50,055 bases of DNA from Alphaproteobacteria bacterium. Its GTDB lineage: Bacteria > Pseudomonadota > Alphaproteobacteria > Rhizobiales > Xanthobacteraceae. Numbering within the stretch: position 1 is the stretch's first letter; each line of letters opens with the position of its first letter. Below, piece by piece: positions 41,120 through 49,651 of this stretch. Made by a program: the position numbers and the translations under genes. A model generated the notes under the pieces. The model saw nothing but the letters and a program-made list of their open reading frames with translations. It was not told where the DNA came from and made no database searches. The stretch is taken from assembly GCA_005885285.1 (NCBI GenBank), contig VAZG01000400.1:1-50055 (forward strand), given 5' to 3'.

Positions 41120-41995
41120 GTGGCTCTTAGCGATCGCATTCCTTATCAGGCTCAAATCGACCGGCCAAAGCTCAGGCTACCTGACGGCAACAAGCTCGCC
41201 GTATGGGTTATCCTGAATGTCGAGGAGTGGCGGATCGAGAACGCGATGCCGCGAACCGTGCTAAGCCCGCCGATGGGACAACCCTTGCTGCCGGATGTCC
41301 CCAACTGGTCCTGGCACGAATACGGTATGCGCGCCGGATTCTGGCGTCAGTTCAAGGCATTGACGGATCGCGCCATGCCGGTGACGCTGGCGCTCAACGC
41401 CAACGTCTGCAACGCCTATCCGCGCGTCGCTGCAGCCGCGCTTGATGCCGGTTTCGAGTTCATGGGCCACGGGTTTGTTCAGAGCCCGATGCACAAGCTC
41501 GACAATCAGGCCGATGCGATCCAACGGGCGGTCGATACGATTGCCAAGTTCACCAAGAAGGCGCCCAGGTCATGGGAAAGCCCCGGTCTGACGGAAACCG
41601 AGGATACGCTGGACCTGTTGCGTCTCAGTGGCATCGAATATGTGGCGGACTGGGTGATCGACGATCTTCCGCAGGATATCGCAACGGCTCATGGCACCAT
41701 CACGACGATCCCCTATTCCGTTGAGACCAACGACATCGTCATCCATGCTTTGCAGCACCTTCCTTCAGAGCAATTCCTGAAACGCTGCACCGATCAATTC
41801 GACCGACTGTACCTGGAAGGCGCAAGCAATGCGCGGATCATGGCAATCTCCATTCATCCCTACATCACGGGTGTTCCACATCGCATCAAATACCTGGAAG
41901 CCTTGCTCGACTACGTCATCGGTCATGACGGTGTCGCGTTGATGACTGCGAGCGAAATCGGCGATTGGTACCGTGGCGAAATGACGAAGAAATAG
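41120..41995 (+). CDS. Polysaccharide deacetylase / allantoinase (PuuE)-type hydrolase
   Basis: 291 residues, GTG start at 41120 with AAAGG upstream. NodB-type barrel: the first metal region reads LNVEEW (33-37), as in the allantoinase-like group rather than the classic DD of chitin deacetylases; then GFEFMGHGFVQSPMHKL and SIHPYITGVPHR with candidate metal histidines. This group hydrolyses C-N bonds in small cyclic amides or ureides rather than glycans. Coupling to an LLM oxygenase suggests hydrolysis of its oxidised product. Ends three bases before the convergent TetR gene. Confidence 0.85.
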   Translation: MALSDRIPYQAQIDRPKLRLPDGNKLAVWVILNVEEWRIENAMPRTVLSPPMGQPLLPDVPNWSWHEYGMRAGFWRQFKALTDRAMPVTLALNANVCNAYPRVAAAALDAGFEFMGHGFVQSPMHKLDNQADAIQRAVDTIAKFTKKAPRSWESPGLTETEDTLDLLRLSGIEYVADWVIDDLPQDIATAHGTITTIPYSVETNDIVIHALQHLPSEQFLKRCTDQFDRLYLEGASNARIMAISIHPYITGVPHRIKYLEALLDYVIGHDGVALMTASEIGDWYRGEMTKK

Positions 41996-41998
41996 CTG

Positions 41999-42685
41999 CT
42001 ATCCAACGACCTTCATTGGCGTTAGTCGCAGTTCAGTCGCAGCTCCAAAAACGCGTGCGTAGCCGGTCAGAAAAGCATCCAGCGCGTCGCCGATCATCTG
42101 CTCCTTGTCCTCTAGCGCGGGAGACCCGTAAATAAACTTGCGAACTCCGTAATAGAAAATTCCGCCGTGAAATACCCAGGCAAGCTCTAGCTCGGCTGCG
42201 CTCGGCCTGCTCTGCACTGGAAACCCTGCCTCGTGGCGGCATTCCTTGATGATGCGGGCCAGAATTTTGTCCCTCACCATGTCAACATACCAGCGGTTGA
42301 TATCGAGCCCCTTCAGACCGGAGTAGAGATAGATGCGCAGCCATTTCCGGTCGAAGATCACATTCGTGTAGGCATTATAAAACTCCTGCAGGCGGTCGCG
42401 GATCGGCCGCGAGCGGTCGGTCAGCAACTTCTCCCAACCGGTATCGAGCGGCTCGAGATAAACCGTGCGGTACACCTCCTTGATCAGGTCATCTTTGCTT
42501 GGGAAATAACGATACAATAGCGGCTGGGTTACGCCCAGGCGACGCGCCAAATCCCGGGTACCGCCGCCAAAGCCCTCTTCCGAAAAGAATTCGGTCGCTT
42601 TGACGACGAACTCCTTGCGGCGATCGTCCGGAGAGAGCCGCTTCTGCTTGGCGCGGGTGCGCTTGGGCGGTGCCTTCGTTCTCAT
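41999..42685 (-). CDS. TetR/AcrR-family transcriptional regulator
   Basis: 228 residues from the ATG at 42685 (MRTKAPPKRTRAKQKRLS); the tool's longer ORF reads through the flavin reductase. Basic N-terminal tail, then the helix-turn-helix KATEFFSEEGFGGGTRDLARRLGVTQPLLYRYFPSKDDLIKEVY, and a helical ligand-binding domain. ATGA overlap with the flavin reductase makes it the third gene of the monooxygenase operon, so it would be autoregulated. Probable local repressor for the units carrying the GTTTATCG motif. Confidence 0.92.
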   Translation of the reverse strand: MRTKAPPKRTRAKQKRLSPDDRRKEFVVKATEFFSEEGFGGGTRDLARRLGVTQPLLYRYFPSKDDLIKEVYRTVYLEPLDTGWEKLLTDRSRPIRDRLQEFYNAYTNVIFDRKWLRIYLYSGLKGLDINRWYVDMVRDKILARIIKECRHEAGFPVQSRPSAAELELAWVFHGGIFYYGVRKFIYGSPALEDKEQMIGDALDAFLTGYARVFGAATELRLTPMKVVG

Positions 42686-43248
42686 GATTTGTCGGCCGCC
42701 GACCCGCTGTCCGCAACGAACCGGCCGTAGCCGCCGCGCGCGAACAAAAGCGGTTCCTTCCGGCCATAGGAATAGGCCTCCACCGCGCCGAGGAAAATCA
42801 CGTGATCGCCACCATAATATCGATTGGCGGCCCGGCATTGAAAATTCGCTACGCTGTCGGTGAGGATCGGAGCGTTGCCGAGGCCCGGCCTCCAGTCGAC
42901 ACCGGCGAATTTGTCGTCCGAGGATTTGGCAAATTTGTTCGCAAGTGCTTGCTGCGATACCCCGAGTACATTGACTGCGAAGTGGCTGGCGTTCTGGAAA
43001 GCGCTTAGGCTCGAAGAATAAAGCACCAGGCTCCAGAGCACGAGTGGAGGATTGAGCGACACCGAGGCAAAGGAATTGCAGGTGATGCCATAGGGCTTTC
43101 CGTCAGTTCCAGCGGCGGTGATGATGGTAACGCCCGTTGCGTAGGTGCCGAGCGCGCTTCGGAAGTCTCGCGGATCGATCGGCGAATGACCGCTGGCCAA
43201 TTCGTTAGCTGTGTCCGGAGTGGTCGGATGGTTGGGCGCGTCAGTCAT
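42682..43248 (-). CDS. NAD(P)H:flavin reductase of a two-component monooxygenase
   Basis: 188 residues. Flavin-reductase fold with FRSALGTYATGVTIITAAGTDGKPYGITCNSFASVSLNPPLVLWSL, then AFQNASHFAVNVLG and the GGDHVIFLGAVEAY segment. It supplies reduced FMN or FAD to the oxygenase encoded nine bases upstream, and possibly also to the LLM enzyme. Confidence 0.93.
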   Translation of the reverse strand: MTDAPNHPTTPDTANELASGHSPIDPRDFRSALGTYATGVTIITAAGTDGKPYGITCNSFASVSLNPPLVLWSLVLYSSSLSAFQNASHFAVNVLGVSQQALANKFAKSSDDKFAGVDWRPGLGNAPILTDSVANFQCRAANRYYGGDHVIFLGAVEAYSYGRKEPLLFARGGYGRFVADSGSAADKS

Positions 43249-43257
43249 CCACCAGCC

Positions 43258-44493
43258 TCAAAGCGTCAGATTTTCGGATGGCAGACCAAGCGCTACCCGA
43301 CCGTAATTGGTGCCGGCCGCGTCGAAATTGAACGCGATGTGCGAGTTGATTGCATGGGCATCGCGGAACTGCCGCTGCAGCACGCCGGTCGTGAACAAAC
43401 CCCGCGCGCCGCTCGCCGCAAACAACATGGATACGGCGTCGGTGCATAGATTCACGGAAAACGCCCCATCGCGGCGCGATTTGGTCTTGGCGGCGATGTC
43501 CGGAATATGTCCCCGTCTCGCATCCGCCATCGCCTCAATACACGCCGAACGCATGATCAATCGCGCCGCATCGATCTTAGCCGACGCCTCGGCGATTTTG
43601 ATCTGCGTACTCTGCATGTCGCCCAGCTTGGTGCGACTGTAGGTCGACGCGCGATGTCGGGCGATATCGACATAGTCATCGAGACAGGCCTGTGCGTTCC
43701 CCAACGCGACGCCCGAGAGTACGTAGGGAAACAGCGAGAATACCGGCAACGTATAAAGCGGATTCGGATTGACCGCACTGCCCGGCGTCGGGCCGCCGGC
43801 GAGATTGCTTACCGCGACCGTCATCGGCTCTGCGACAAAAGCATCTTTGACTTCGACATCGTTCGAACCGGTGCCCCGCAATCCCGCTGCGTTCCAGGTA
43901 TCAACAATATTGTAGTCGTTCCTATGCACCAGAAAAATCCGGTATTCGATCCCATCAGCTTCATCATCAGACGACACGACGCTGGCAAGCATATTCCATT
44001 CGCAAGAAGCAACCCCCGACGAGAACGGCCAGTTGCCGCGCAGCCGGTAGCCGCCCTCGACTTTCCTGGCGCGGCCTGCCGGAAAAATGAAAGAGGACGC
44101 GATCAGCGTATCAAAATTCCTACCCCAGACCTCATCCTGAGCGCGCGGATCGAACATGCCCAGCATCCAATGGTGACTTGCCAGATTGGCAAAATTCCAC
44201 GCCACCGACGCATCGGCACGTCCGAGCATGTCCGCACAGTCGACCAGCGAAACGTAATCGAGTTCGGAGCCGCCTACCCGCTTTGGCTGCACGATCCTGA
44301 ATAGACCAGCGTCGTGCAGATCGCGCTCGGTTTCCGGGGGCAAGCGCCGCAGCTCCTCGGTGTTCGCCGCGCGATCGCGCAGTTGCGGAATTAGCGCCTT
44401 GGCCCGAGCGACCACAGTCATATAGGCGTGCCCGCCTGGCTCCGGCCCCGCGGGTTGCTGCTCTGTGTTTGGCTTTCGACCAACACCCGCCAT
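43258..44493 (-). CDS. Flavin-dependent monooxygenase of acyl-CoA dehydrogenase fold (group D, HsaA/HpaB-like)
   Basis: 411 residues from the ATG at 44493 with GGAAGG upstream; the tool's TTG at 44598 extends into the promoter. Conserved RDRAANTEELRRLPPETERDLHDAGLFRIVQPKRVGGSELDY, then FANLASHHWMLGMF, WPFSSGVASCEWNMLAS and GLRGTGSNDVEVKDAFV. It lacks an acyl-CoA dehydrogenase catalytic base and pairs with a flavin reductase, as in two-component phenol or heterocycle hydroxylases. Substrate unknown. First gene of a three-gene operon. Confidence 0.88.
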   Translation of the reverse strand: MAGVGRKPNTEQQPAGPEPGGHAYMTVVARAKALIPQLRDRAANTEELRRLPPETERDLHDAGLFRIVQPKRVGGSELDYVSLVDCADMLGRADASVAWNFANLASHHWMLGMFDPRAQDEVWGRNFDTLIASSFIFPAGRARKVEGGYRLRGNWPFSSGVASCEWNMLASVVSSDDEADGIEYRIFLVHRNDYNIVDTWNAAGLRGTGSNDVEVKDAFVAEPMTVAVSNLAGGPTPGSAVNPNPLYTLPVFSLFPYVLSGVALGNAQACLDDYVDIARHRASTYSRTKLGDMQSTQIKIAEASAKIDAARLIMRSACIEAMADARRGHIPDIAAKTKSRRDGAFSVNLCTDAVSMLFAASGARGLFTTGVLQRQFRDAHAINSHIAFNFDAAGTNYGRVALGLPSENLTL

Positions 44494-44613
44494 TTCAGCC
44501 TTCCCTGCTATCTCGTCCAGAGCGGACTCAACCGATCGAGGCAGAGGATAATACCTCATCGTCTTGTTCGGCGAACTTGAACCCGCTTGACCGGTCAAAG
44601 TTACTTAGCGATT

Positions 44614-44631
44614 GTTTATCGCCTGATTACT
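44614..44631. promoter_or_regulatory. Candidate TetR operator at the monooxygenase/HIBADH divergent promoter
   Basis: GTTTATCGCCTGATTACT in an AT-rich patch between the monooxygenase start (44493) and the dehydrogenase start (44692). It matches the 39877 element at GTTTATCG and GATTA. A single repressor bound here could control both directions. Confidence 0.5.
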
Positions 44632-44691
44632 AATTAAGGCGCGGCTGGCAATGCGCGTCAATCTATTTCAACAGGCAGGAAACAAACCGGC

Positions 44692-45585
44692 ATGGACAAG
44701 ACTGTTGGAATCGTTGGACTTGGCATCATGGGAGGCGCGATTGCCCGCAACCTTGTCGACCGCGGCTGGCGCGTTATCGGTTTCGATATCGACGGGGCGC
44801 GGCGAAATCAGCTTGCGCAGGCCAATGTCATTATCGCCGCGAATGCCGGTCAGGTCGCACGCGACGCGCCTGTTGTGATGACCAGCCTTCCGAGCCCTGC
44901 GGCCGTCGATCAGGTCGCGTGGGAGATCGTAAACTCCGCGCAATCTCGGCGGATGGTGGTGGAACTCAGCACGCTGAGCCTCGCCGACAAGCTTCGTTTC
45001 GAGGCAACCTTGGCTAAAGCGGGCCATATCGCCCTGGATTGCCCACTCAGCGGAACTGGTGCGCAGGCAAAAGACCGCGATCTCGTCGTGTATGCCAGCG
45101 GTGACGGCAAGGCGATCGCACAATGCATGAACCTCTTCTCTGACTTCGCCAAGCAAAGCGCCGATCTCGGCAAGTTCGGCAATGGTAGTCGGATGAAATT
45201 CATCGCCAATCATCTGGTCGCAATCAACAATGTCGCCGCGGCGGAAGCGATGATCCTGGCCCAGCGCGCCGGCCTCGACTCGAAGATGGTGGTCGACATG
45301 GTCGGCCCCGGGGCCGGCGGGTCGCGAATGTTTCAGATGCGCGCACCGATGATGGCGGAGGGCGTCTATGAGCCCGCAACCATGAAGGTCTCGACCTGGA
45401 AAAAGGATATGGCCATCATCGCCGAGTTCGCCGACGATGTTGGGTGCGAAACTCCTCTGTTTACGCTGACGCAGCCGGTCTACAGCGAGGCGATTGCGAT
45501 GGGGTTGGGCGACCAGGACACTGCGTCAGTTTTCGAAGTTTTGAAAAAGACCATCATCAAGCCTCCTAAATCCGGCGGCGCCTAA
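44692..45585 (+). CDS. 3-hydroxyisobutyrate dehydrogenase-family NAD(P) oxidoreductase (second copy)
   Basis: 297 residues, ATG at 44692. Rossmann motif VGIVGLGIMGGAIARNLVDRGWRVIGFDID, the substrate loop DCPLSGTGAQAKDRDLVVYASGD, catalytic lysine in NGSRMKFIANHLVAINN, and a C-terminal helical part with GAGGSRMFQMRAPMM. It belongs to a different clade from the copy at 33709 (loop PLSGTGAQA versus PVSGGTKGA). Expected to oxidise a beta-hydroxy acid late in the pathway. Confidence 0.9.
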   Translation: MDKTVGIVGLGIMGGAIARNLVDRGWRVIGFDIDGARRNQLAQANVIIAANAGQVARDAPVVMTSLPSPAAVDQVAWEIVNSAQSRRMVVELSTLSLADKLRFEATLAKAGHIALDCPLSGTGAQAKDRDLVVYASGDGKAIAQCMNLFSDFAKQSADLGKFGNGSRMKFIANHLVAINNVAAAEAMILAQRAGLDSKMVVDMVGPGAGGSRMFQMRAPMMAEGVYEPATMKVSTWKKDMAIIAEFADDVGCETPLFTLTQPVYSEAIAMGLGDQDTASVFEVLKKTIIKPPKSGGA

Positions 45586-45699
45586 CACCCCGGAATTCCG
45601 TCCGGGATGCACCGGGATTCAAATGCATTCCAAATGCCGCACTGCATCAAAGCTGCAAAGCGGCGCAGCCGTGCAACGTCCGGCACGCTGCCCCGGCTT

Positions 45700-45750
45700 G
45701 GTTATCACTTGATCATTTATGGCTTCCGTTCAATAAATCACTTAATCAAC
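45700..45750. promoter_or_regulatory. Two tandem operator-like sites upstream of the Liv-type transporter
   Basis: GGTTATCACTTGATCATTTA (45700-45719) and ATAAATCACTTAATCAAC (45733-45750) share ATCACTT(G/A)ATCA with each other, and the first matches the 44614 element at TTATC..NTGAT. They lie 46-96 bases before the binding-protein ATG. Likely the control region of the transporter operon. Confidence 0.45.
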
Positions 45751-45795
45751 AACAATACAGCCGATCTTCAGATGTAGCGTATTGGGGAGGATCCA

Positions 45796-47043
45796 ATGAC
45801 GATGTCGCGACGACAATTTGTCGGCAGCGTTGCCGGCGCGGGTATCACCAGCTTAGCGGCCCCTCATTTCCTCTCTGCCCAACCTAGCGAACCTATTCGC
45901 ATTGGCCTGCTCGCGGCCAAGACCGGGCCGCTGGCGTCTGGCGGTATCGATATGGACCTTGCACTAACAATGTTTCTCAGGGAGCGCGAGAACACGCTCG
46001 CCGGGCGTAAGGTCGAACTGATCGTCGCCGATACCGCCGGCGTCCCGGCAACCGCACGGACCAAGGCGCAGGAGTTGGTCGAGAAGAACAATGTGCATTG
46101 CATCATTGGACCGCTCGCTGCTTTCGAAGCACTGGCGATCGCTGATTATCTCACGGAAAAGGAGATGCCGACGCTTGGCGTTGCCGCGGCAGAGGACATG
46201 ACGCAGCGGCACCCGAGCCCGTGGTTTGTTCGCCTCACCTCGACATCGGCACAGTGCGCCTATCCGCTCGCCGACTATGCCGCCAAAGAACTGAAGTACA
46301 AGAGGATCGTCACTATCGCCGACGACTTCGCCTACGGGCACGAGATGTGCGCCGGTTTTCAGCGCTCATTCGAGGATAGCGGCGGCAAGATCATTCAGAA
46401 GATCTTCACGCCGTTGGCAACGCCCGATTACGGCAGCTATGTCGCGCAGGTAAAGACCGGGGACGCGATTTTCCTGGGTACTGCCGGCTCTAACGGATTC
46501 CGGTTCCTGCGGCAGTTCATTGAATATGGGCTGAAGGACAAGATGGCAGTCATCGGCGGCATGACGGCGCTCGATGAATCCGTGCTTCGAAATATGGGCG
46601 ATGAGGCGCTGGGTATCTTGACCACGAGTTGGTATTCCGCCGAACTGGACAACCCGCTCAACAAGGCCTTTGCGCCGGCTTTCCGCAAGCAATTCAAATA
46701 CGATCCCGGCTATTACGCCGGAAGTACCTACGTTTCCGGAGAGGTTCTCGAAGTCGCACTCAAATCCATCAAGGCGAATGTTGAAGACAAGAAAGCGCTA
46801 ATGGCGGCAATCCGCGGCAGCAATGCCGACACCGTGCGCGGCGTCATCAAGTTCGATGGGTCCGGCAATGCAATCGGCAACGTATACATCCGCAAGGTGA
46901 CCAAGAGCGACGGCAGGCTGGTCAATTCCGTCATCAAGACCTATCCCGATGTGACCCAGTTCTGGACCTATGACAAAGCGGCATTCCTGAAAAACCCGGT
47001 CTATTCGCGCGACTATCCGCCGGCGCAAAACCTGGAGCAGTAA
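45796..47043 (+). CDS. Branched-chain/amide-type ABC substrate-binding protein, Tat-exported
   Basis: 415 residues; GGGGAGG precedes the ATG. The N-terminus MTMSRRQFVGSVAGAGITSLAAPHFLSAQ carries a twin-arginine (SRRQF) signal, so it is probably folded before export. The mature part begins EPIRIGLLAAKTGPLASGGIDMD, typical of type-I binding proteins, and ends with a DVTQFWTYD segment. First gene of a complete Liv-type operon. Family ligands include amino acids, urea, amides and aromatic acids; the ligand is unknown here. Confidence 0.93.
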   Translation: MTMSRRQFVGSVAGAGITSLAAPHFLSAQPSEPIRIGLLAAKTGPLASGGIDMDLALTMFLRERENTLAGRKVELIVADTAGVPATARTKAQELVEKNNVHCIIGPLAAFEALAIADYLTEKEMPTLGVAAAEDMTQRHPSPWFVRLTSTSAQCAYPLADYAAKELKYKRIVTIADDFAYGHEMCAGFQRSFEDSGGKIIQKIFTPLATPDYGSYVAQVKTGDAIFLGTAGSNGFRFLRQFIEYGLKDKMAVIGGMTALDESVLRNMGDEALGILTTSWYSAELDNPLNKAFAPAFRKQFKYDPGYYAGSTYVSGEVLEVALKSIKANVEDKKALMAAIRGSNADTVRGVIKFDGSGNAIGNVYIRKVTKSDGRLVNSVIKTYPDVTQFWTYDKAAFLKNPVYSRDYPPAQNLEQ

Positions 47044-47100
47044 TTTCGCCTCCGGCGCGTGACGCCGGTCTCGAACAAATGACAACAAGATCGGCCGACG

Positions 47101-47967
47101 ATGCAGTTCTGGATCATTCAAGGTCTCAACAGCCTGTCGCTTGGCGGGCTGTTGTTCCTGCTGTCGTCGGGCTTCTCGCTCATTTTCGGACTGATGCGGC
47201 TGGCAAACCTGACGCACGGCGCATTCTTCATGTTGGGAACGTATTTCGCGGCAACCGCAATGCGCGCCTACGATGGCCTGAATATCTGGGTGGCGGCGCT
47301 CGGCGCGGGAATCGCGGTGGCGGCGGTCGGCGGCCTCTTCGAACGTCTGGTGCTGACCCGGCTGAAGGCCAATCCGCTGGGTCAGGTTCTGGTGACGCTC
47401 GGGATGTCCTTCATCATTTCGGATGCATGCCTGATGTTCTGGGGCGGCGATTCGATACCGGTGCCGACGCCGCCAAACCTGCAATCCCCGACGCGCGTCT
47501 TCGGCTTCGTGTTTCCGACCTATCGGCTGGTCCTGGTCGGATGCGCTATCGCCACCGCGATCTTGTTGTATTTTCTGATCGAGCGGACACGTCTGGGAGC
47601 GATGATCCGCGCCGGCGTCGACGACCGCCAGATGGCGCGTGCAGTCGGCATCCCCGTTTCCAACTTATTCACACTGGTGTTTTGTCTCGGTGCTGGGATC
47701 GCCGGCGCCGGCGGCGTGCTCGGCGGGCCGGTTTTGTCGGCCTATCCCGGACTCGACGCCGACATGCTGCCACTCGCACTGATCGTCGTCATCCTGGGAG
47801 GAATTGGCAGCTTGCTCGGTGCCTTCATCGGCAGCTTCATTATCGGGATCATCTACACATTTGGCACGGCGCTGTTTCCCGAACTAGCCTACATCATCCT
47901 GTTCCTGCCGATGATTTTCGTCATTGCGTTTCGGCCACAGGGCCTGTTCGGACGTGTCAGCACATGA
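47101..47967 (+). CDS. livH: Branched-chain-type ABC permease LivH
   Basis: 288 residues. Eight hydrophobic segments, with the LivH signatures GLNSLSLGGLLFLLSSGFSLIFGLMRLANLTHG at the N-terminus and GAGIAGAGGVLGGPVLSAYPGL in the contact region, then VVILGGIGSLLGAFIGSFIIG. Ends with a 4-base overlap with LivM. Forms the membrane channel with it. Confidence 0.95.
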   Translation: MQFWIIQGLNSLSLGGLLFLLSSGFSLIFGLMRLANLTHGAFFMLGTYFAATAMRAYDGLNIWVAALGAGIAVAAVGGLFERLVLTRLKANPLGQVLVTLGMSFIISDACLMFWGGDSIPVPTPPNLQSPTRVFGFVFPTYRLVLVGCAIATAILLYFLIERTRLGAMIRAGVDDRQMARAVGIPVSNLFTLVFCLGAGIAGAGGVLGGPVLSAYPGLDADMLPLALIVVILGGIGSLLGAFIGSFIIGIIYTFGTALFPELAYIILFLPMIFVIAFRPQGLFGRVST

Positions 47968-48899
47968 AGTGGATCGGCGTGGCCCTGGTTGCCGGATCGC
48001 TGCTGCTGCCGCCCCTGTTCGCGGGCGATTTTTACATCAACCTCGCGAGCCAGATCCTGATCGCGGCGATCTTCGCGCTTAGCCTGAACCTGCTGGTGGG
48101 TTTTGGCGGAATGACGTCACTGGGTCATGCTTCCTATCTCGGGGTTGGCGCCTACATCTCCGCGCTGCTGACGAGCCGCTATGGTTTCGGACATGGCGCG
48201 GCAGCCCTCCTCTCCATAGTCGGTACCACCGCGATGGCAGCATTCTTCGGGGTCATCGCGCTTCGCGCTAGCGGGCTCGGATTTCTGATGATCACGCTTG
48301 CCTTGTCGCAGGTATTGTGGGGCCTCGCCTATCGCATGTCCAATGTGACCAACGGCGACAATGGTATCGCCGGACTGACGCGGCCGGCGCCGTTCGGAAT
48401 CTCGCTCGATAGTCCGATATCATTTTACTGGTTCGCGCTGATCGTCGCGACGTTTGCCTTGGTCATGATGGCGACCTTTGTCTCGTCGGCATTTGGATCG
48501 TCGCTAAAAGGAGTGCGGGATCAACCGCGGCGAATGGCGGCGCTGGGCTTCAATCCTTGGCTGATCCGATGGATCACCTTCGTCTATGCAGGTTTCTGGG
48601 GCGGTGTGGCCGGCCTGCTCTATGTCTACTATCACAAATATATGCACCCGACTTCGCTATCGACCACAAGCTCGGCCGAAGCGTTGCTCGGTGTCATCGC
48701 AGGCGGCTCCGGGACGCTCGGCGGCCCGGCCGTCGGCGCGGCATTGGTGGTGCTCCTGAAAAACTACGTCTCTGCCTACCTCGAACGCTGGAATATGCTG
48801 CTGGGTTTGGTGTTTCTTTTCATTGTGTTAGTAACGCCGACCGGCATCGTTCCCGGCGTAAGCAGGCTCACCACCCGATTGCGCGGGGGTGAACGATGA
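47964..48899 (+). CDS. livM: Branched-chain-type ABC permease LivM
   Basis: 311 residues from the ATG at 47964. The ORF-track entry 47079..48899 wrongly includes the LivH region in another frame. Hydrophobic throughout, with LLVGFGGMTSLGHASYLGVGAYISAL and NVTNGDNGIAGLTRP, and the LivM contact loop GVRDQPRRMAALGFNPWLIRW. Overlaps LivH and LivG by 4 bases each. Confidence 0.94.
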   Translation: MKWIGVALVAGSLLLPPLFAGDFYINLASQILIAAIFALSLNLLVGFGGMTSLGHASYLGVGAYISALLTSRYGFGHGAAALLSIVGTTAMAAFFGVIALRASGLGFLMITLALSQVLWGLAYRMSNVTNGDNGIAGLTRPAPFGISLDSPISFYWFALIVATFALVMMATFVSSAFGSSLKGVRDQPRRMAALGFNPWLIRWITFVYAGFWGGVAGLLYVYYHKYMHPTSLSTTSSAEALLGVIAGGSGTLGGPAVGAALVVLLKNYVSAYLERWNMLLGLVFLFIVLVTPTGIVPGVSRLTTRLRGGER

Positions 48900-49651
48900 C
48901 TGCCTTGACGTTCGGCTACGCACTTGAGGTCGTCAACTTAAAGAAGACGTTCGGCGGCCTCACCGTCACGCAAAACGTTTCGCTCAGCATCCGACCCGGC
49001 GAGCGTCGCCTGATCATTGGCCCAAACGGCGCCGGCAAGACGACGCTGTTCAATCAGATCAGCGGCGACTTGCGGCCAAATTCGGGGTCAATCAGCCTGT
49101 TCGGGTCAGACATCACTCATTTGCCGCCCTACAAGCGAGCGCATCTTGGATTGTCGCGCACCTATCAGATCATCACCTTATTTGCCGGCGATACGCTCGA
49201 GCATAACGTCACGCTTGGCTTGCTGGGCTTGCGGCGCGCCCGCTGGCAGATGTGGCGGCCGTTGTCATTCTACGGCAACATGACCACCGAGGCGCGCCGC
49301 ACGCTCGATGCGGTCGGACTGTTGCAGCTCGCCACACATCCGATTTCCGACATAGCCTACGGAGAAAGACGGCGCGTGGAGCTCGCTATGGCGCTCGCGC
49401 AGCAGCCGCGCGTCCTGTTGCTGGACGAGCCGCTCGCCGGCCTGTCGAACACTGAACGAGCCACGGTGAAATCCCTGATAGCATCGATTCCGCGCCAAAC
49501 TACAGTGATCATGATCGAGCACGATATGGACACCGCGCTTGACCTTGCGGAGACGGTGACATTGCTCAATTACGGACGCGTGATTGTCGACGGCGAGCGC
49601 GATGCCGTGATTGCGGACGAACGAACGCGTGAGGTCTATCTTGGCACCTGA
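48896..49651 (+). CDS. livG: Branched-chain-type ABC ATPase LivG
   Basis: 251 residues. Walker A GPNGAGKTT (42-50), LSRTYQIITLF Q-loop region, signature-type AYGERRRVELAMALAQQP, Walker B VLLLDEPLAGLS, and the H-loop IEHDMD. ATGA overlap with LivM. Slightly short C-terminus ending EVYLGT, as usual for LivG. Confidence 0.95.
   Translation: MTALTFGYALEVVNLKKTFGGLTVTQNVSLSIRPGERRLIIGPNGAGKTTLFNQISGDLRPNSGSISLFGSDITHLPPYKRAHLGLSRTYQIITLFAGDTLEHNVTLGLLGLRRARWQMWRPLSFYGNMTTEARRTLDAVGLLQLATHPISDIAYGERRRVELAMALAQQPRVLLLDEPLAGLSNTERATVKSLIASIPRQTTVIMIEHDMDTALDLAETVTLLNYGRVIVDGERDAVIADERTREVYLGT

Noticed and set aside
45590-45620. CCCGGA-ATTCCG-TCCGGG hairpin after the second HIBADH-type gene
   Set aside because: A stem of six with no T-run following; too weak to call a terminator.
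47079-48899. 606-residue ORF on the plus strand
   Set aside because: The first 295 codons are a shadow of livH; the real livM starts at 47964 with an ATGA overlap.
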